In this document: positions 29,110-38,265 of the stretch, in pieces
Layout: each line of letters opens with the position of its first letter
Position numbering within the stretch: position 1 is the stretch's first letter
From: Paracidovorax cattleyae
Lineage (GTDB): Bacteria > Pseudomonadota > Gammaproteobacteria > Burkholderiales > Burkholderiaceae_C
Reading direction: 5' to 3'
Assembly: GCF_900104515.1 (NCBI RefSeq)
Contig: NZ_FNJL01000001.1
Span: 186,001-250,000, forward strand
DNA: 64,000 nt
Made by a program: the position numbers and the translations under genes
The notes under the pieces: model-generated
The model's input: the letters and a program-made list of their open reading frames with translations, nothing else
What the model was told of the DNA's origin: nothing
Database searches by the model: none

Positions 29110-29253
29110 GGAGGGCTATGCAATCAATGGCGGCTTTGCGTCGAAGGACACAGAAAAGCGGGAAACCGTTTTACCCGCAATCAAGGCGCCAGCATCCCCG
29201 CTGCGGGCTGGCAATCGCCAGCGACCCGGGTGGCGCCACGGGACGAAAGGCCG

Positions 29254-29351
29254 CGGAGCAGGCCAAGCCAGCAGACGCCGCGGAACGGGCTTCGCCCGGC
29301 CGCTGGCGTCGTCCCCCTGGGGGGAAGGCGCCGCAGGCGACTCAGGGGGGA
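29254..29351 (-). repeat. dispersed intergenic repeat, copy 2 (between era and recO)
   Basis: Read on the minus strand it begins CCCCCCTGAGTCGC one or two bases after the era stop. It continues through CTTCCCCCCAGGGGGACGAC, GCCAGCGGCCGGGCGAAGCC, GTTCCGCGGCGTC and GCTGGCTTGGCC. The order of blocks matches copy 1 at 11375-11490, but the inner hairpin is shorter. Confidence 0.8.
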
Positions 29352-29352
29352 G

Positions 29353-30402
29353 TTACTCATACCCGAACGAACGCACCCGGGCCTCGTCGTCAGCCCAGCC
29401 CGAGCGCACCTTCACCCATACTTCCAGGAACACCTTCGCGTCCATCAGCCGCTCCATTTCCTGGCGCGCCTCGGTACTGATGCGCTTCAGGCGTTCGCCC
29501 TTGTCGCCGATCACCATGGCCTTGTGGCTGTCGCGCTCCACCACGATGGTGGCCGCCACGCGGATGAAGCGCTTGTGCGTCTTGCTGGGCTCTTCCTCCA
29601 TCTTGTCGATCACGACGGTGGAGGTATAGGGCAATTCGTCGCCGGTGAAGCGGAAGAGCTTCTCGCGCACGGTCTCGCTCGCAAGAAACTTTTCGCTGCG
29701 GTCCGTCAGTTCGTCTTCACCGTAGAACCAGGGCTGCTCGGGCAGGTACTTGGCGCAGATGCCGAACAGCCTCTCGATGTCGCCCTTGTTCTTGGCCGAC
29801 ATGGGCACGAACTCGGCGAACGGATGGCGTTCCTGCATGCCCTTGAGCCAGGGCGCGATCTCGGCGCGGCGATGCACCTCGTCGAGCTTGTTGGCGATCA
29901 GCAGCGTCGGAATGCCGGGCTTGAAGAGTGACAGCACCTTGGCGTCAGCCAGGGTAAAGCTGCCCGCCTCGACCACGAAAAGGATCAGGTCCACGTCGCC
30001 GATCGCGCCCATCACCGTCTTGTTGAGCGACTTGTTGAGTGCCGTGCTGTGCCGTGTCTGGAAGCCCGGCGTATCGACGAAGACGAACTGCGTGCCTTCG
30101 CGCGTGCGGATGCCGGTAATGCGGTGGCGCGTGGTCTGCGCCTTGCGCGAGGTGATGCTGATCTTCTGCCCGACCAGCGCGTTCATGAGCGTGGACTTGC
30201 CGACGTTCGGCTTGCCCACGATGGCGATGAGGCCGCAGCGCTGCGGGCCCTGTGCGGCGGCGGCCTCCGAGACAGCGCCAGTGCCGCCCGGCTTTGCGGG
30301 CGCAGCGCCCGGTCGTGCCGCGGCCAGCATGGCCTCCAGGTCGTCCTGGGGAGCGACAGGGGTGCCGGGTTGGCCGGAAGCGGGGGGAACGGAGGAATTC
30401 AT
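29353..30402 (-). CDS. era: GTPase Era
   Basis: Era is an essential GTPase that binds the 3' end of 16S rRNA and checks 30S assembly. The 349-aa protein has an Ala/Pro/Gly-rich N-terminal extension of about 50 residues before the G domain. G1 is [13 protein letters not shown]3 is VDTPGFQ and G4 is NKLDEV. The C-terminal KH domain has [17 protein letters not shown]. It overlaps rnc by 4 bp (ATGA), the classic rnc-era coupling. Confidence 0.96.
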   Translation of the reverse strand: MNSSVPPASGQPGTPVAPQDDLEAMLAAARPGAAPAKPGGTGAVSEAAAAQGPQRCGLIAIVGKPNVGKSTLMNALVGQKISITSRKAQTTRHRITGIRTREGTQFVFVDTPGFQTRHSTALNKSLNKTVMGAIGDVDLILFVVEAGSFTLADAKVLSLFKPGIPTLLIANKLDEVHRRAEIAPWLKGMQERHPFAEFVPMSAKNKGDIERLFGICAKYLPEQPWFYGEDELTDRSEKFLASETVREKLFRFTGDELPYTSTVVIDKMEEEPSKTHKRFIRVAATIVVERDSHKAMVIGDKGERLKRISTEARQEMERLMDAKVFLEVWVKVRSGWADDEARVRSFGYE

Positions 30403-31127
30403 GGGTGTTTCGCTTTCAGGGTGGCCAGCATGGCGGCGGCAGCAGCCTGTTCGCCCGCCCTCCGCGATCCGCCGATGCCGCGCTCGGTCAGGCCCAGTTC
30501 CGGGATGTCGCACTCCACATCGAAGGTCTGCCGGTGGGCGGCCCCCACCGTGGCGACCACGCGGTACTGCGGCAGCTTCATTTTGCGGCCCTGCAGCCAC
30601 TCCTGCAAAGCGGTCTTGGCATCCTTCTCGGCCGCCTGCATGCGTGGATTGATCTCCACGTCCTGGTAGAGCCGATGCACCAGCGCTTCGGCACACTGGT
30701 AGCCGGCATCCAGGTAGACGGCGCCGATCAGGGCTTCCAGGGCATCGGCCAGGATGGACGGGCGCTGCTTGCCGCCGGATTTCGTCTCGCCTTCGCCCAG
30801 CCGCAGTACCTGCGGCAACTGCAGGCCCAGGGCCAGGCCGTGCAGCGCCTCCTGGCGCACCAGGTTGGCCCGCACCCGGGAGAGATCGCCTTCCGGCAGG
30901 TCGCTCAGGCGCTGGTAGAGCAGGCTCGAGACGGCCAGGTTCAGCACCGAATCGCCGAGAAACTCCAGGCGTTCATTGTGGTCGGCCGAGAAGCTGCGGT
31001 GCGTGATGGCCCGCTGCAGCAGGGATGGATCGGAGAAGGCATGCTGCAGGCGGTCCTGCAACGCGGAAAGGCTGGGTGAAACCAAAACGGAGAAGGTAGG
31101 AAGAAAAGGGTCAGTTGGTCTGGTCAC
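30399..31127 (-). CDS. rnc: ribonuclease III
   Basis: RNase III cuts double-stranded RNA, including rRNA precursors. The catalytic domain has [18 protein letters not shown] and [16 protein letters not shown], and a dsRNA-binding domain fills the last 70 residues. The furthest start, GTG 31127, gives 242 aa and overlaps the preceding DUF4845 gene by 17 bp. A TTG codon about 14 residues later would give the more usual length. The start is thus uncertain. Confidence 0.94.
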   Translation of the reverse strand: MTRPTDPFLPTFSVLVSPSLSALQDRLQHAFSDPSLLQRAITHRSFSADHNERLEFLGDSVLNLAVSSLLYQRLSDLPEGDLSRVRANLVRQEALHGLALGLQLPQVLRLGEGETKSGGKQRPSILADALEALIGAVYLDAGYQCAEALVHRLYQDVEINPRMQAAEKDAKTALQEWLQGRKMKLPQYRVVATVGAAHRQTFDVECDIPELGLTERGIGGSRRAGEQAAAAAMLATLKAKHP

Positions 31128-31512
31128 GGAAGCGGTACACCAGGTACGCGGGGCCGACGAGCGCGATCTCGCGCGAGTAGCCGAAGGACACCACGATCTT
31201 GTCGTTGCGCTTCGTCACCTCGAGGTCCTTGCCGCTGATGGAGCTGATGTTGTCGATCGCGGCTGCGCGATCGAAGGAGGCCCGCACTTCCGGCACCGTG
31301 GACGCCTCGCGCGCTGCCTTGGCGGCCGCCTTGCGGATGGCCTGGTACTCCAGGAAGATGGGCACCGACTGCCCGCCGATGGCGAACACGGCCACCGCGA
31401 ACAAGGCGAGGAACACCAGGCCGATGAAGGACAGGCCGCGCTGACGGGATCGGCGGACCGTTCGCGGGGCGGTCGATGCGGAACGAGGCAGATGGTGCTG
31501 ATGCAGACCCAT
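31111..31512 (-). CDS. DUF4845 pilin-like membrane protein
   Basis: The 133-aa protein has [20 protein letters not shown], a type IV pilin-like N-terminal helix after a basic stretch. A small soluble domain follows ([40 protein letters not shown]). DUF4845 genes between lepB and rnc are standard in betaproteobacteria. The role is unknown. The position directly after the signal peptidase gene may reflect co-regulation. Confidence 0.85.
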   Translation of the reverse strand: MGLHQHHLPRSASTAPRTVRRSRQRGLSFIGLVFLALFAVAVFAIGGQSVPIFLEYQAIRKAAAKAAREASTVPEVRASFDRAAAIDNISSISGKDLEVTKRNDKIVVSFGYSREIALVGPAYLVYRFRDQTN

Positions 31513-31571
31513 GGTCCGGACCCTCTTCTTTGGTATGTCTTGGGGGCACGCCGCGGTCCGCGGCGTGCCGC

Positions 31572-32546
31572 TCACTGGAAGCCGCCGATGCGCTTCAGGT
31601 TGCTGAAATTCATCCACACGAAAAAAGCCTTGCCGACGATGTTCGCGTCGGGCACGAAGCCCCAATAGCGTGAATCGAGCGAATTATCACGGTTGTCGCC
31701 CATCATGAAATAGTGGCCTTCGGGCACCTTGCACACCACCCCCTCCACGCTGTATCGGCAATTCTCGCGGAAGGCGTAGTCGCTGGCCCCCTGGATGAAT
31801 GCGGGCACGTCGGGATTGTTGATCATGCGGTGCGGCTTGGCGCCCAGATGCTCGTCGTACTGCTTGAAGTAGCGCATCGTGTCCTCGTCGAGGAAATCGG
31901 GCAGCGCCGTGGTCTCGACCGGCTTGCCGTTCACCATGAGCCGCTTGTTCAGGTAGGCGATCTCATCGCCCGGCACGCCGACCACGCGCTTGATGTAGTC
32001 CATGCTGGGCTGCGGCGGATAGCGGAACACCATCACGTCGCCGCGCTGGGGCGGCGTGCCCTGCGTGATCTTCTTGTTGATCACCGGCAGCCGGATGCCG
32101 TAGGTGAACTTGTTCACCAGGATCAGGTCGCCCACCAGCAGGGTCGGGATCATCGAACCGGAAGGGATCTTGAACGGCTCGAAGAGGAACGAGCGCAGCA
32201 CGAAGACGATGGCGATCACCGGGAAGAGCCCCGCCGTCCAGTCCAGCCACCACGGCTGCATCAGGATGCGGTCCTTCGCCTCATGCACGTCGCCATCGAC
32301 CTTGGCAATGCCCATGCGGTCCAGCTCGGCACGCCGCTGCACGGCTGCGTCCTCGATGGCCTGGGCCGCGCGCCGGCGCCGCGGCAGGAAGACGAAGCGC
32401 TCGGCCAGCCAGTAGGCACCGGTCACCACCGTCGCCAGCAGCAGCAGCAGCGCGAAATTGCCCTCGATGGCGCCCACGTACCAGGCACCCACATAGCCGA
32501 CGAAGGCCGCCAGGATCGCGGCGGTCACGTATTGCATGGCTTGCAT
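31572..32546 (-). CDS. lepB: signal peptidase I
   Basis: LepB cleaves Sec signal peptides at the periplasmic face. The 324-aa protein has two N-terminal membrane helices and then the catalytic domain. The serine is in KIPSGSMIPTLLVGD, the general-base lysine is in MDYIKRVVGVPGD and the box E motif is MMGDNRDNSLDSRYWG. GGAGG ten bases before ATG 32546 supports this start over ATG 32537. It lies 5 bp after lepA. Confidence 0.96.
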   Translation of the reverse strand: MQAMQYVTAAILAAFVGYVGAWYVGAIEGNFALLLLLATVVTGAYWLAERFVFLPRRRRAAQAIEDAAVQRRAELDRMGIAKVDGDVHEAKDRILMQPWWLDWTAGLFPVIAIVFVLRSFLFEPFKIPSGSMIPTLLVGDLILVNKFTYGIRLPVINKKITQGTPPQRGDVMVFRYPPQPSMDYIKRVVGVPGDEIAYLNKRLMVNGKPVETTALPDFLDEDTMRYFKQYDEHLGAKPHRMINNPDVPAFIQGASDYAFRENCRYSVEGVVCKVPEGHYFMMGDNRDNSLDSRYWGFVPDANIVGKAFFVWMNFSNLKRIGGFQ

Positions 32547-32551
32547 CGGTA

Positions 32552-34360
32552 TCACTCCTCCACTTGCAGGATGGCGAGGAACGCCTCCTGCGGCACTTCG
32601 ACAGAACCGATCTGCTTCATGCGTTTCTTGCCCGCCTTCTGCTTCTCCAGCAGCTTGCGCTTGCGGGTGATGTCGCCGCCGTAGCACTTGGCCAGCACGT
32701 TCTTGCGCAGCGCCTTGATGGTCTCGCGCGCGATGATGTTGGCGCCGATGGCGGCCTGGATCGCCACATCGAACATCTGGCGGCTGATGATCTCGCGCAT
32801 CTTGGCGGCTACCGCGCGGCCGCGGTACGCCGACTGGCTGCGGTGGACGATGATGGACAGCGCATCGACCTTCTCGCCGTTGAGCAGGATATCCACCTTC
32901 ACCACGTCGGAGGCCCGGTACTCCTTGAACTCATAGTCCATGGATGCATAGCCGCGCGACACCGATTTCAGCTTGTCGAAGAAGTCCAGCACGATCTCGC
33001 CCAGCGGCAGCTCGTAGGTCAGCATCACCTGGCGGCCGTGGTAGGCCATGTTCAGCTGCACGCCGCGCTTCTGGTTGGCCAGCGTCATCACCGGCCCCAC
33101 GTATTCCTGCGGCATGTAGAGATGCACGGTCACGATGGGCTCGCGGACCTCCTGGATGCGGCCCTGGTCCGGCATTTTGGAGGGGTTCTCCACCATGATG
33201 ACCTCGCCGTCGCCCTTGACCACTTCATACACCACGCTGGGCGCGGTGGTGATGAGGTCCTGGTCGAACTCGCGCTCCAGGCGCTCCTGCACGATCTCCA
33301 TGTGCAGCAGGCCCAGGAAACCGCAGCGAAAGCCGAAGCCCAGCGCCTGCGACACCTCGGGCTCGAAGTGCAGCGATGCATCGTTGAGCTGCAGCTTCTC
33401 GAGCGCGTCGCGCAGCTGGTCGTACTCGCTGGCCTCGGTTGGGTACAGCCCTGCGAACACCTGCGGCTGGATTTCCTTGAAGCCGGGCAGTGCCTGCTCG
33501 GCCGGGCCCAGGTTGTTGGGCAGCTTCTTCTCCAGCGTGATGGTGTCGCCCACCTTCGCGGCCTTGAGCTCCTTGATGCCGGCGATGATGTAGCCCACCT
33601 CGCCCGCATTCAGTGCGTTGCGCGACTCGTTGGCGGGTGTGAAGACGCCCAGGTTGTCGGCGTTATAGGCCGCACCGGAAGCCATCATCTTGAAGCGCTC
33701 GCCCTTGAGCAGCCGGCCATCGACCACGCGCACCAGCATCACCACGCCCACGTACGGATCGAACCAGCTGTCGATGATCATGGCGCGCAGCGGCGCATCG
33801 GGATTGCCGCGCGGCGCAGGCACCTTGGCGACGATGAGCTCGAGGATCTCGTCGATGCCCATGCCGGTCTTGGCGGAACAGGGAATCGCATCGGTCGCGT
33901 CGATGCCGATCACGTCCTCGATCTCGGCCTTGGCGTTGTCGGGATCGGCCTGCGGCAGATCCATCTTGTTGAGCACGGGCAGCACTTCCACGCCGAGGTC
34001 CAGGGCCGTGTAGCAATTGGCCACCGTCTGGGCTTCCACGCCCTGCGAGGCATCGACCACGAGCAGCGCGCCCTCGCAGGCGGACAGCGAGCGCGAAACC
34101 TCGTACGAGAAGTCCACGTGGCCGGGCGTGTCGATCAGGTTGAGGTTGTAGACCTGGCCATCCTTGGCCTTGTATTGCAGCGCGGCCGTCTGGGCCTTGA
34201 TGGTTATCCCACGCTCTTTTTCGATGTCCATCGAATCGAGCACCTGTGCTTCCATCTGGCGCTCTTCCAGGCCGCCGCAGCGCTGGATCAGGCGGTCGGC
34301 GAGCGTCGATTTGCCGTGATCGATGTGCGCAATGATCGAAAAATTTCTGATGTGATTCAT
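32552..34360 (-). CDS. lepA: elongation factor 4 (ribosome back-translocase)
   Basis: LepA is a translational GTPase related to EF-G. The 602-aa protein has G1 [16 protein letters not shown]3 [11 protein letters not shown] and G4 NKMDLP. It ends with the LepA-specific domain ([20 protein letters not shown]). The start is ATG 34360; a preceding in-frame TTG is ignored. Its upstream region has an intrinsic terminator only 45 bp from the start codon, so either a promoter hides in that gap or transcription must pass the terminator. Confidence 0.97.
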   Translation of the reverse strand: MNHIRNFSIIAHIDHGKSTLADRLIQRCGGLEERQMEAQVLDSMDIEKERGITIKAQTAALQYKAKDGQVYNLNLIDTPGHVDFSYEVSRSLSACEGALLVVDASQGVEAQTVANCYTALDLGVEVLPVLNKMDLPQADPDNAKAEIEDVIGIDATDAIPCSAKTGMGIDEILELIVAKVPAPRGNPDAPLRAMIIDSWFDPYVGVVMLVRVVDGRLLKGERFKMMASGAAYNADNLGVFTPANESRNALNAGEVGYIIAGIKELKAAKVGDTITLEKKLPNNLGPAEQALPGFKEIQPQVFAGLYPTEASEYDQLRDALEKLQLNDASLHFEPEVSQALGFGFRCGFLGLLHMEIVQERLEREFDQDLITTAPSVVYEVVKGDGEVIMVENPSKMPDQGRIQEVREPIVTVHLYMPQEYVGPVMTLANQKRGVQLNMAYHGRQVMLTYELPLGEIVLDFFDKLKSVSRGYASMDYEFKEYRASDVVKVDILLNGEKVDALSIIVHRSQSAYRGRAVAAKMREIISRQMFDVAIQAAIGANIIARETIKALRKNVLAKCYGGDITRKRKLLEKQKAGKKRMKQIGSVEVPQEAFLAILQVEE

Positions 34361-34404
34361 CAACGAGAAGCGACAAGTAGTTGAATTAGAACGGCGCGCA
34401 CAAG

Positions 34405-34435
34405 AAAAAAGGGCGCGTCAAGTGGTGACGCGCCC
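34405..34435 (-). terminator. intrinsic terminator just upstream of lepA
   Basis: On the minus strand GGGCGCGTCA and TGACGCGCCC form a perfect 10-bp stem (34426-34435 with 34411-34420, loop of five) followed by six T residues (34410-34405). It faces towards lepA. mucD already has its own terminator 350 bp upstream, so this one must serve another transcript or act as an attenuator for lepA. Confidence 0.85.
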
Positions 34436-34470
34436 TGAACCAACAATCTTTGGCAACTGCGATGGTTGGA
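34405..34470 (-). ncRNA. candidate small RNA or lepA leader transcript
   Basis: A -10 box TACAAT (complement of 34476-34481) predicts a start near 34469. From there to the terminator the RNA would be about 65 nt. It has a first stem (CCAACCATC with GATTGTTGG, one mismatch, 12-nt loop) and the strong terminator hairpin. No convincing coding frame is present. It may be an independent small RNA or the terminated form of the lepA mRNA. Evidence is only from sequence folding by eye. Confidence 0.4.
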
Positions 34471-34475
34471 GCTTC

Positions 34476-34481
34476 ATTGTA
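34476..34481 (-). promoter_or_regulatory. -10 box upstream of the lepA-proximal terminator
   Basis: TACAAT in GCCTACAATGAAG on the minus strand fits the CTAnAAT style of other promoters in the window. The -35 region (TTTCCC at 17 bp) is poor. Confidence 0.4.
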
Positions 34482-34551
34482 GGCAAAAAGGCCGACAGGG
34501 AAAGCCCGCGTCATGACCCGCAGGGCGCGTTGCCACTCTGCAACGCAGTAT

Positions 34552-34629
34552 TTATGCACAGCTTATTCACAATATGCCAGCACATCATGCGAACAACTTG
34601 TGGGCGATCTGTGGAACACCTGTGCATGG
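34552..34629. promoter_or_regulatory. cluster of DnaA-box-like sites between mucD and lepA
   Basis: TTATGCACA (34552-34560) and TTATTCACA (34563-34571) both match the TTATNCACA consensus exactly, in the same orientation and 11 bp apart. TGTGGAACA (34610-34618) and TGTGCATGG (34621-34629) each match seven of nine positions in the opposite orientation, also 11 bp apart. The four sites form two mirrored pairs around a 38-bp spacer. A role as DnaA titration or regulatory site is inference. Confidence 0.5.
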
Positions 34630-34664
34630 AAAGGGGCGATCCCATATGGTGATGTTACCGGCTT

Positions 34665-34730
34665 TGCATATGCAGACAGGTGGCTGAAAACGTGCAGCAT
34701 TCTATCCAAATGCATAGATAGAACTTTTTT
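34665..34730. repeat. AT-rich palindromes in the mucD-lepA gap
   Basis: TGCATATGCA (34665-34674) is a perfect 10-bp palindrome. TTCTATC (34700-34706) and GATAGAA (34717-34723) form an inverted repeat followed by TTTTTT at 34725-34730, which looks like a weak plus-strand terminator although no plus-strand gene leads into it. The composition is clearly more AT-rich than the surroundings. Confidence 0.4.
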
Positions 34731-34783
34731 CCTCTGCCGGCATGCCTGCGCCCTCTGCCCCAGGGAGCGCCCCTGGGGAGTGG

Positions 34784-34818
34784 AAAGGCCCCAATTCCCA
34801 CTCCAGGATGGGGCCTTT
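34784..34818 (-). terminator. intrinsic terminator after mucD
   Basis: AAAGGCCCCA (34784-34793) pairs with TGGGGCCTTT (34809-34818). On the minus strand it lies 19 bp after the mucD stop and ends in TTT. It closes the rpoE-rseA-rseB-mucD unit. Confidence 0.75.
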
Positions 34819-34836
34819 GCCTGTCATTGCCGTGTC

Positions 34837-36318
34837 TTACCGGCTCGGGCGGATGACGGCGTACTGGGTCCAGTCACCCCGGCGGAAAAGCACATTGATG
34901 GGCTTGGACTTGTCCGCCTTGGCCAGGACGGCATCGAAGTCCTTCATGCTGGAGACCTCGGTGTTGGCGACTCCCAGGATCACGTCGCCCTCCCGCAGGC
35001 CTGCCCTTGCCGCCGCATCGGTCACCCCGGTCACGCGCACCCCTCCCTTGACCTTCAGTTCCTTTTTCTGGGCATCGGTCAGGTCGGCGGCCGCGAGGCC
35101 GAGCTGCAGGGCGGCGGGCGATGCCTTGGGCTTCGCGCTCCGGTCGCCGGCCGCGGCGGCCGGCTTGTCGTCGGGCTCCACCTCCGCCACGGTGATGGGC
35201 AGGTCCTTCGTGGCACCGCGCCGGAACACCGTCACGGTGCTCTTGTTACCAGGCTTGGTGTTGCCCACCAGGCGCGGCAGGTCGGAAATCTTGTCGATGC
35301 TCTTGCCATCGAAACGGGTAATGATGTCGCCCGCCTCCACGCCGGCCTTGTCGGCCGGCGAGCCGGTTTCCACGCCCGTCACCAGCGCGCCCTGCGTCTT
35401 GCCCAGGCCGATCGATTCCGCCACGTCCTTCGTGACCTGGCCGATCTGCACGCCGATGCGCCCGCGGGTCACGCGCCCCGTGGCCCGCAATTGGTCGCTC
35501 ACGCGGATGGCCTCGTCGATCGGGATGGCGAAGGAGATGCCCATGAATCCGCCGGAGCGCGAGTAGATCTGGCTGTTGATGCCCACCACCTCGCCGCGCA
35601 TGTTGATGAGCGGGCCGCCCGAATTGCCGGGATTGATGGCCACGTCCGTCTGGATGAACGGCAGGTAGTCGCCCGTGTCGCGCTGCTTGGCGCTCACGAT
35701 GCCTGCGGTGACCGTGTTTTCCAGGCCGAACGGCGAGCCGATGGCCATCACCCACTCGCCGACGCGCAGGCGGCTCACGTCGCCGACCTTCACCGCCGGC
35801 AGGCCGGTGGCGTCGATCTTGACCACGGCGACGTCCGTGCGCTTGTCCGAGCCCACGATCTTGGCCTTGAACTCACGCTTGTCGGTCAGGGTGACCAGCA
35901 CTTCCTGCGCACCCTCCACCACGTGGGCGTTGGTCATCACGTAGCCGTCGGAGGTGAGGATGAAGCCGGAGCCCACGCCGCGCGGCTGCTCTTCGTCGGG
36001 GCGCTGGGGACGCTGCTGGCGCGGAGCGCCCGGCATGGGCAGGCCGAAGCGCTTGAAGAACTCCAGCATCTCCTCGTCCATGCCATTGGTGGAGGAACGG
36101 TCGGGTGCCTTCTCGATGGTCCGGATGTTCACCACCGCCGGGCCGACCTGGTCCACCAGGTCGGTGAAGTCCGGCAACCCCTGGACCACCGGCGGCGGGC
36201 TGGCGGTGGCGGCCTGGGCGTGCAGCGCACCAGCGGGGACCAGGGCGACGGCTCCGGCGGCAGCGAGGGAGCGGACGAGTGTCCGGAAACGCGATGGGTT
36301 ACACGGCATGGTGAACAT
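34837..36318 (-). CDS. mucD: DegQ/MucD-type periplasmic serine protease
   Basis: The 493-aa HtrA-family protease degrades misfolded envelope proteins. It has a signal peptide (ending ALHAQA) and a trypsin-like domain with the catalytic triad in MTNAHVVEG (His), KRTDVAVVKI (Asp) and NPGNSGGPLIN (Ser). Two PDZ domains follow (GALVTGVETGSPADKAGV and VRVTGVTDAAARAGLREGD). It is directly downstream of rseB, so the sigma-E regulator genes and this effector form one unit. ATG 36318 is preceded by AAAGG. Confidence 0.94.
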   Translation of the reverse strand: MFTMPCNPSRFRTLVRSLAAAGAVALVPAGALHAQAATASPPPVVQGLPDFTDLVDQVGPAVVNIRTIEKAPDRSSTNGMDEEMLEFFKRFGLPMPGAPRQQRPQRPDEEQPRGVGSGFILTSDGYVMTNAHVVEGAQEVLVTLTDKREFKAKIVGSDKRTDVAVVKIDATGLPAVKVGDVSRLRVGEWVMAIGSPFGLENTVTAGIVSAKQRDTGDYLPFIQTDVAINPGNSGGPLINMRGEVVGINSQIYSRSGGFMGISFAIPIDEAIRVSDQLRATGRVTRGRIGVQIGQVTKDVAESIGLGKTQGALVTGVETGSPADKAGVEAGDIITRFDGKSIDKISDLPRLVGNTKPGNKSTVTVFRRGATKDLPITVAEVEPDDKPAAAAGDRSAKPKASPAALQLGLAAADLTDAQKKELKVKGGVRVTGVTDAAARAGLREGDVILGVANTEVSSMKDFDAVLAKADKSKPINVLFRRGDWTQYAVIRPSR

Positions 36319-36444
36319 GAAAGACCTTTCTTCCTTTTCTGGGCAAATCGCTGATGTTGTGCAGGAACGCATGCGAAGGTGTGAAGGACAAGGCCGTGTT
36401 TGGTTCCCTGCGTTGAGGCCGGCGTTCAGCCGGCGACGTGCGGC

Positions 36445-37494
36445 TCAACGCACGGGCTCGATCTGCTCCACCAGTTGCAGCAAGGTCTCCTGCGGCACCT
36501 CGCCTACGGCAGTGAGCCAGGTGGAGCCTCCGCCCACCCGCTGGGCAAGGGTCTGGGTGGCGCCCATGTCCATGCGACGCGGCTCGCCGGCATGGCGCGC
36601 GGCGTCGTAGGGCTCGAAGAACAGGGACACAGTGGCCAGGCCGTCCGAGAAAATGCACTGCAGGGGCGGCATGGGCATCCTGGCCAGCATGGCCGGATCC
36701 CGCTTGTAGCAATCTCCAGGAACAAATCCGGCCACCGGCCTGTTCAGCTGCCACCCAGCCTCCCGCGCCGTCGTCTTCACCAGCGGCAGGGCCAGCAACC
36801 GGAACCCGCGGGTATCGTCCATCTGCGCCATCAGCTGCGGCACGGAAGGAGGCGTGTCGAAATCGATCTGCGAGAACGCCGCCTGCTCCAGCACCTGGCC
36901 ACGCAGGCCCAGCGTCTGCAGCTTGACCACCAGGCCGCTCGGCCGCGCCATCCAGATGCGGTAGCCGAAGCGCAGTCCGTCCCGGGGCTCCAGCCACAGG
37001 ATGCTGGCGTCCTGGCCGGCCACCCGGTCGCTGCCGAGGAACCGGGCCTGGTAATGGCGCAACACCGCGCTGCTTTCGGCCTGCGGCAGGTGGGGGAACA
37101 GGCCCGGCATGTCCCGCCGCTCTTCCTTTACCACCTGGGCCCGCGGCAGGAAGGTGCGAACCAGATCGTCCCTGCGGAAGACGATGCGCGGCAGGCCATC
37201 CAGGGCCTCGATGCGCTCGATCTGCACCTTGCCGTCCGTAGCGTGCCAGATGCGCGAACTGGTCATGCCCCCCGCGGAAGACCACACCACGAAGCTGCCG
37301 CGGTAGCTCTGCTCGCGCGATGCCCGATGGATGCGCTCCACCCAATCGTCGATCTCGTTACGGACCAGCGGTGCGGAGGCGGCCGCGGACCCAGCCCGGA
37401 CCGCGGGGCTACCGTTGCCGCCTTCGGTGCCGGCCCAGGCGCAGAGCCACGGCGCGCAGGCCAGCCATACCGCCAGCCCTGCCATTCCCTTCAC
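36445..37494 (-). CDS. rseB: sigma-E regulatory protein RseB/MucB
   Basis: RseB is a periplasmic lipid/LPS-sensing protein that shields RseA from proteolysis. The 349-aa product has an N-terminal signal (LAVWLACAPWLCAWAG), the LolA-like domain (IHRASREQSYRGSFVVWSSA) and the C-terminal domain (GDCYKRDPAMLARMPMPPLQ, IFSDGLATVSLFFEP). The GTG at 37494 is chosen because GAGG lies seven bases upstream; ATG 37485 is possible. It follows rseA by 82 bp. Confidence 0.92.
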   Translation of the reverse strand: MKGMAGLAVWLACAPWLCAWAGTEGGNGSPAVRAGSAAASAPLVRNEIDDWVERIHRASREQSYRGSFVVWSSAGGMTSSRIWHATDGKVQIERIEALDGLPRIVFRRDDLVRTFLPRAQVVKEERRDMPGLFPHLPQAESSAVLRHYQARFLGSDRVAGQDASILWLEPRDGLRFGYRIWMARPSGLVVKLQTLGLRGQVLEQAAFSQIDFDTPPSVPQLMAQMDDTRGFRLLALPLVKTTAREAGWQLNRPVAGFVPGDCYKRDPAMLARMPMPPLQCIFSDGLATVSLFFEPYDAARHAGEPRRMDMGATQTLAQRVGGGSTWLTAVGEVPQETLLQLVEQIEPVR

Positions 37495-37576
37495 CCGGCT
37501 GCCTCGCCGGACCCACTTCCATCCGCCTTCGGTGTCGCGCGCGCCTGACAATCCCGATCTCCGGTACTGCAAGCGC

Positions 37577-38203
37577 TCAGCGCTGGGGCGTCTCGAAGGT
37601 GGCATTGCGCAGGAAACCTGCCGGCATCTGGAGCGCCGAAGCCCCCCCGTACTGGCGGTGCGCTGCCAGCAGTTCGTCCAGGCGGGGATCGCGCAGCATC
37701 ACCTGCGGCTCGCCCGCAGGATCGGTCGCGGACACCAGCGTCGTGGCGGCCGGCGCCTCCATGCGCGAGGGCACCGCGGCCAGCCGGGTTGCGTCGCCGG
37801 CCGGCGCCCCCCCGGACAGGCTGCTCCAGCCCAGCACGCCGACCGCGGCCAGCGAAGCCAGGCCGGCAACCATCTTCCAGCGGAACACGGCGGCATTCGC
37901 CGCCTCGCCCTGGGCCTGGACCGCGGCAGCAGCCAGAGGAACCGCAGCGTCTGGCAGAGCCACCTGGGCGGACGGCCGCTCCTCCTGCGCCAGCCGGGAC
38001 ATCACGCGATCGGCCAGGGCGGCGCTTCCAGGGCGGGCCAGCTCGGGAGAGCGCAGCACGTCGCCGATCAGGTGATAGACGGCCCAGGTTTCCCGGCCCT
38101 CGGCGGTCTGGGCATAAGCGAAGGCTTCGCCCCACTCGGCCTCGCCGATGCCGCCATCGGCCAGCGCGGAAAGCTGCTCACGCATTGTCGGATCGTCTTT
38201 CAT
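37577..38203 (-). CDS. rseA: anti-sigma-E factor RseA/MucA
   Basis: The 208-aa protein has the RseA N-terminal sigma-binding domain (REQLSALADGGIGEAEWGEA, then WAVYHLIGDVLRSPELA). One membrane helix follows near residues 110-130 (MVAGLASLAAVGVLGWSSL), with a periplasmic C-terminus. It would hold RpoE at the membrane until cleaved under envelope stress. ATG 38203 is preceded by AGGTGAG. The gene sits between rpoE and rseB as expected. Confidence 0.92.
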   Translation of the reverse strand: MKDDPTMREQLSALADGGIGEAEWGEAFAYAQTAEGRETWAVYHLIGDVLRSPELARPGSAALADRVMSRLAQEERPSAQVALPDAAVPLAAAAVQAQGEAANAAVFRWKMVAGLASLAAVGVLGWSSLSGGAPAGDATRLAAVPSRMEAPAATTLVSATDPAGEPQVMLRDPRLDELLAAHRQYGGASALQMPAGFLRNATFETPQR

Positions 38204-38265
38204 GCTTCTCACCTGCTATCGTCCTTGGGCCGGCACGCTGCCCCGGCCTGCCGGGCACACCCGCA

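Noticed and set aside
34418-34477. A 19-codon frame on the minus strand upstream of lepA that could be a leader peptide.
   Set aside because: Its ATG overlaps the -10 box itself, there is no ribosome site, and its codons show no amino-acid bias. The RNA structure explains the region better.
36319-36444. A sigma-E-like promoter before mucD (GGAACC, 15 bp, TTCAC).
   Set aside because: Both boxes miss consensus positions and the gap also holds GC-rich inverted repeats. It is too weak to list as a feature.
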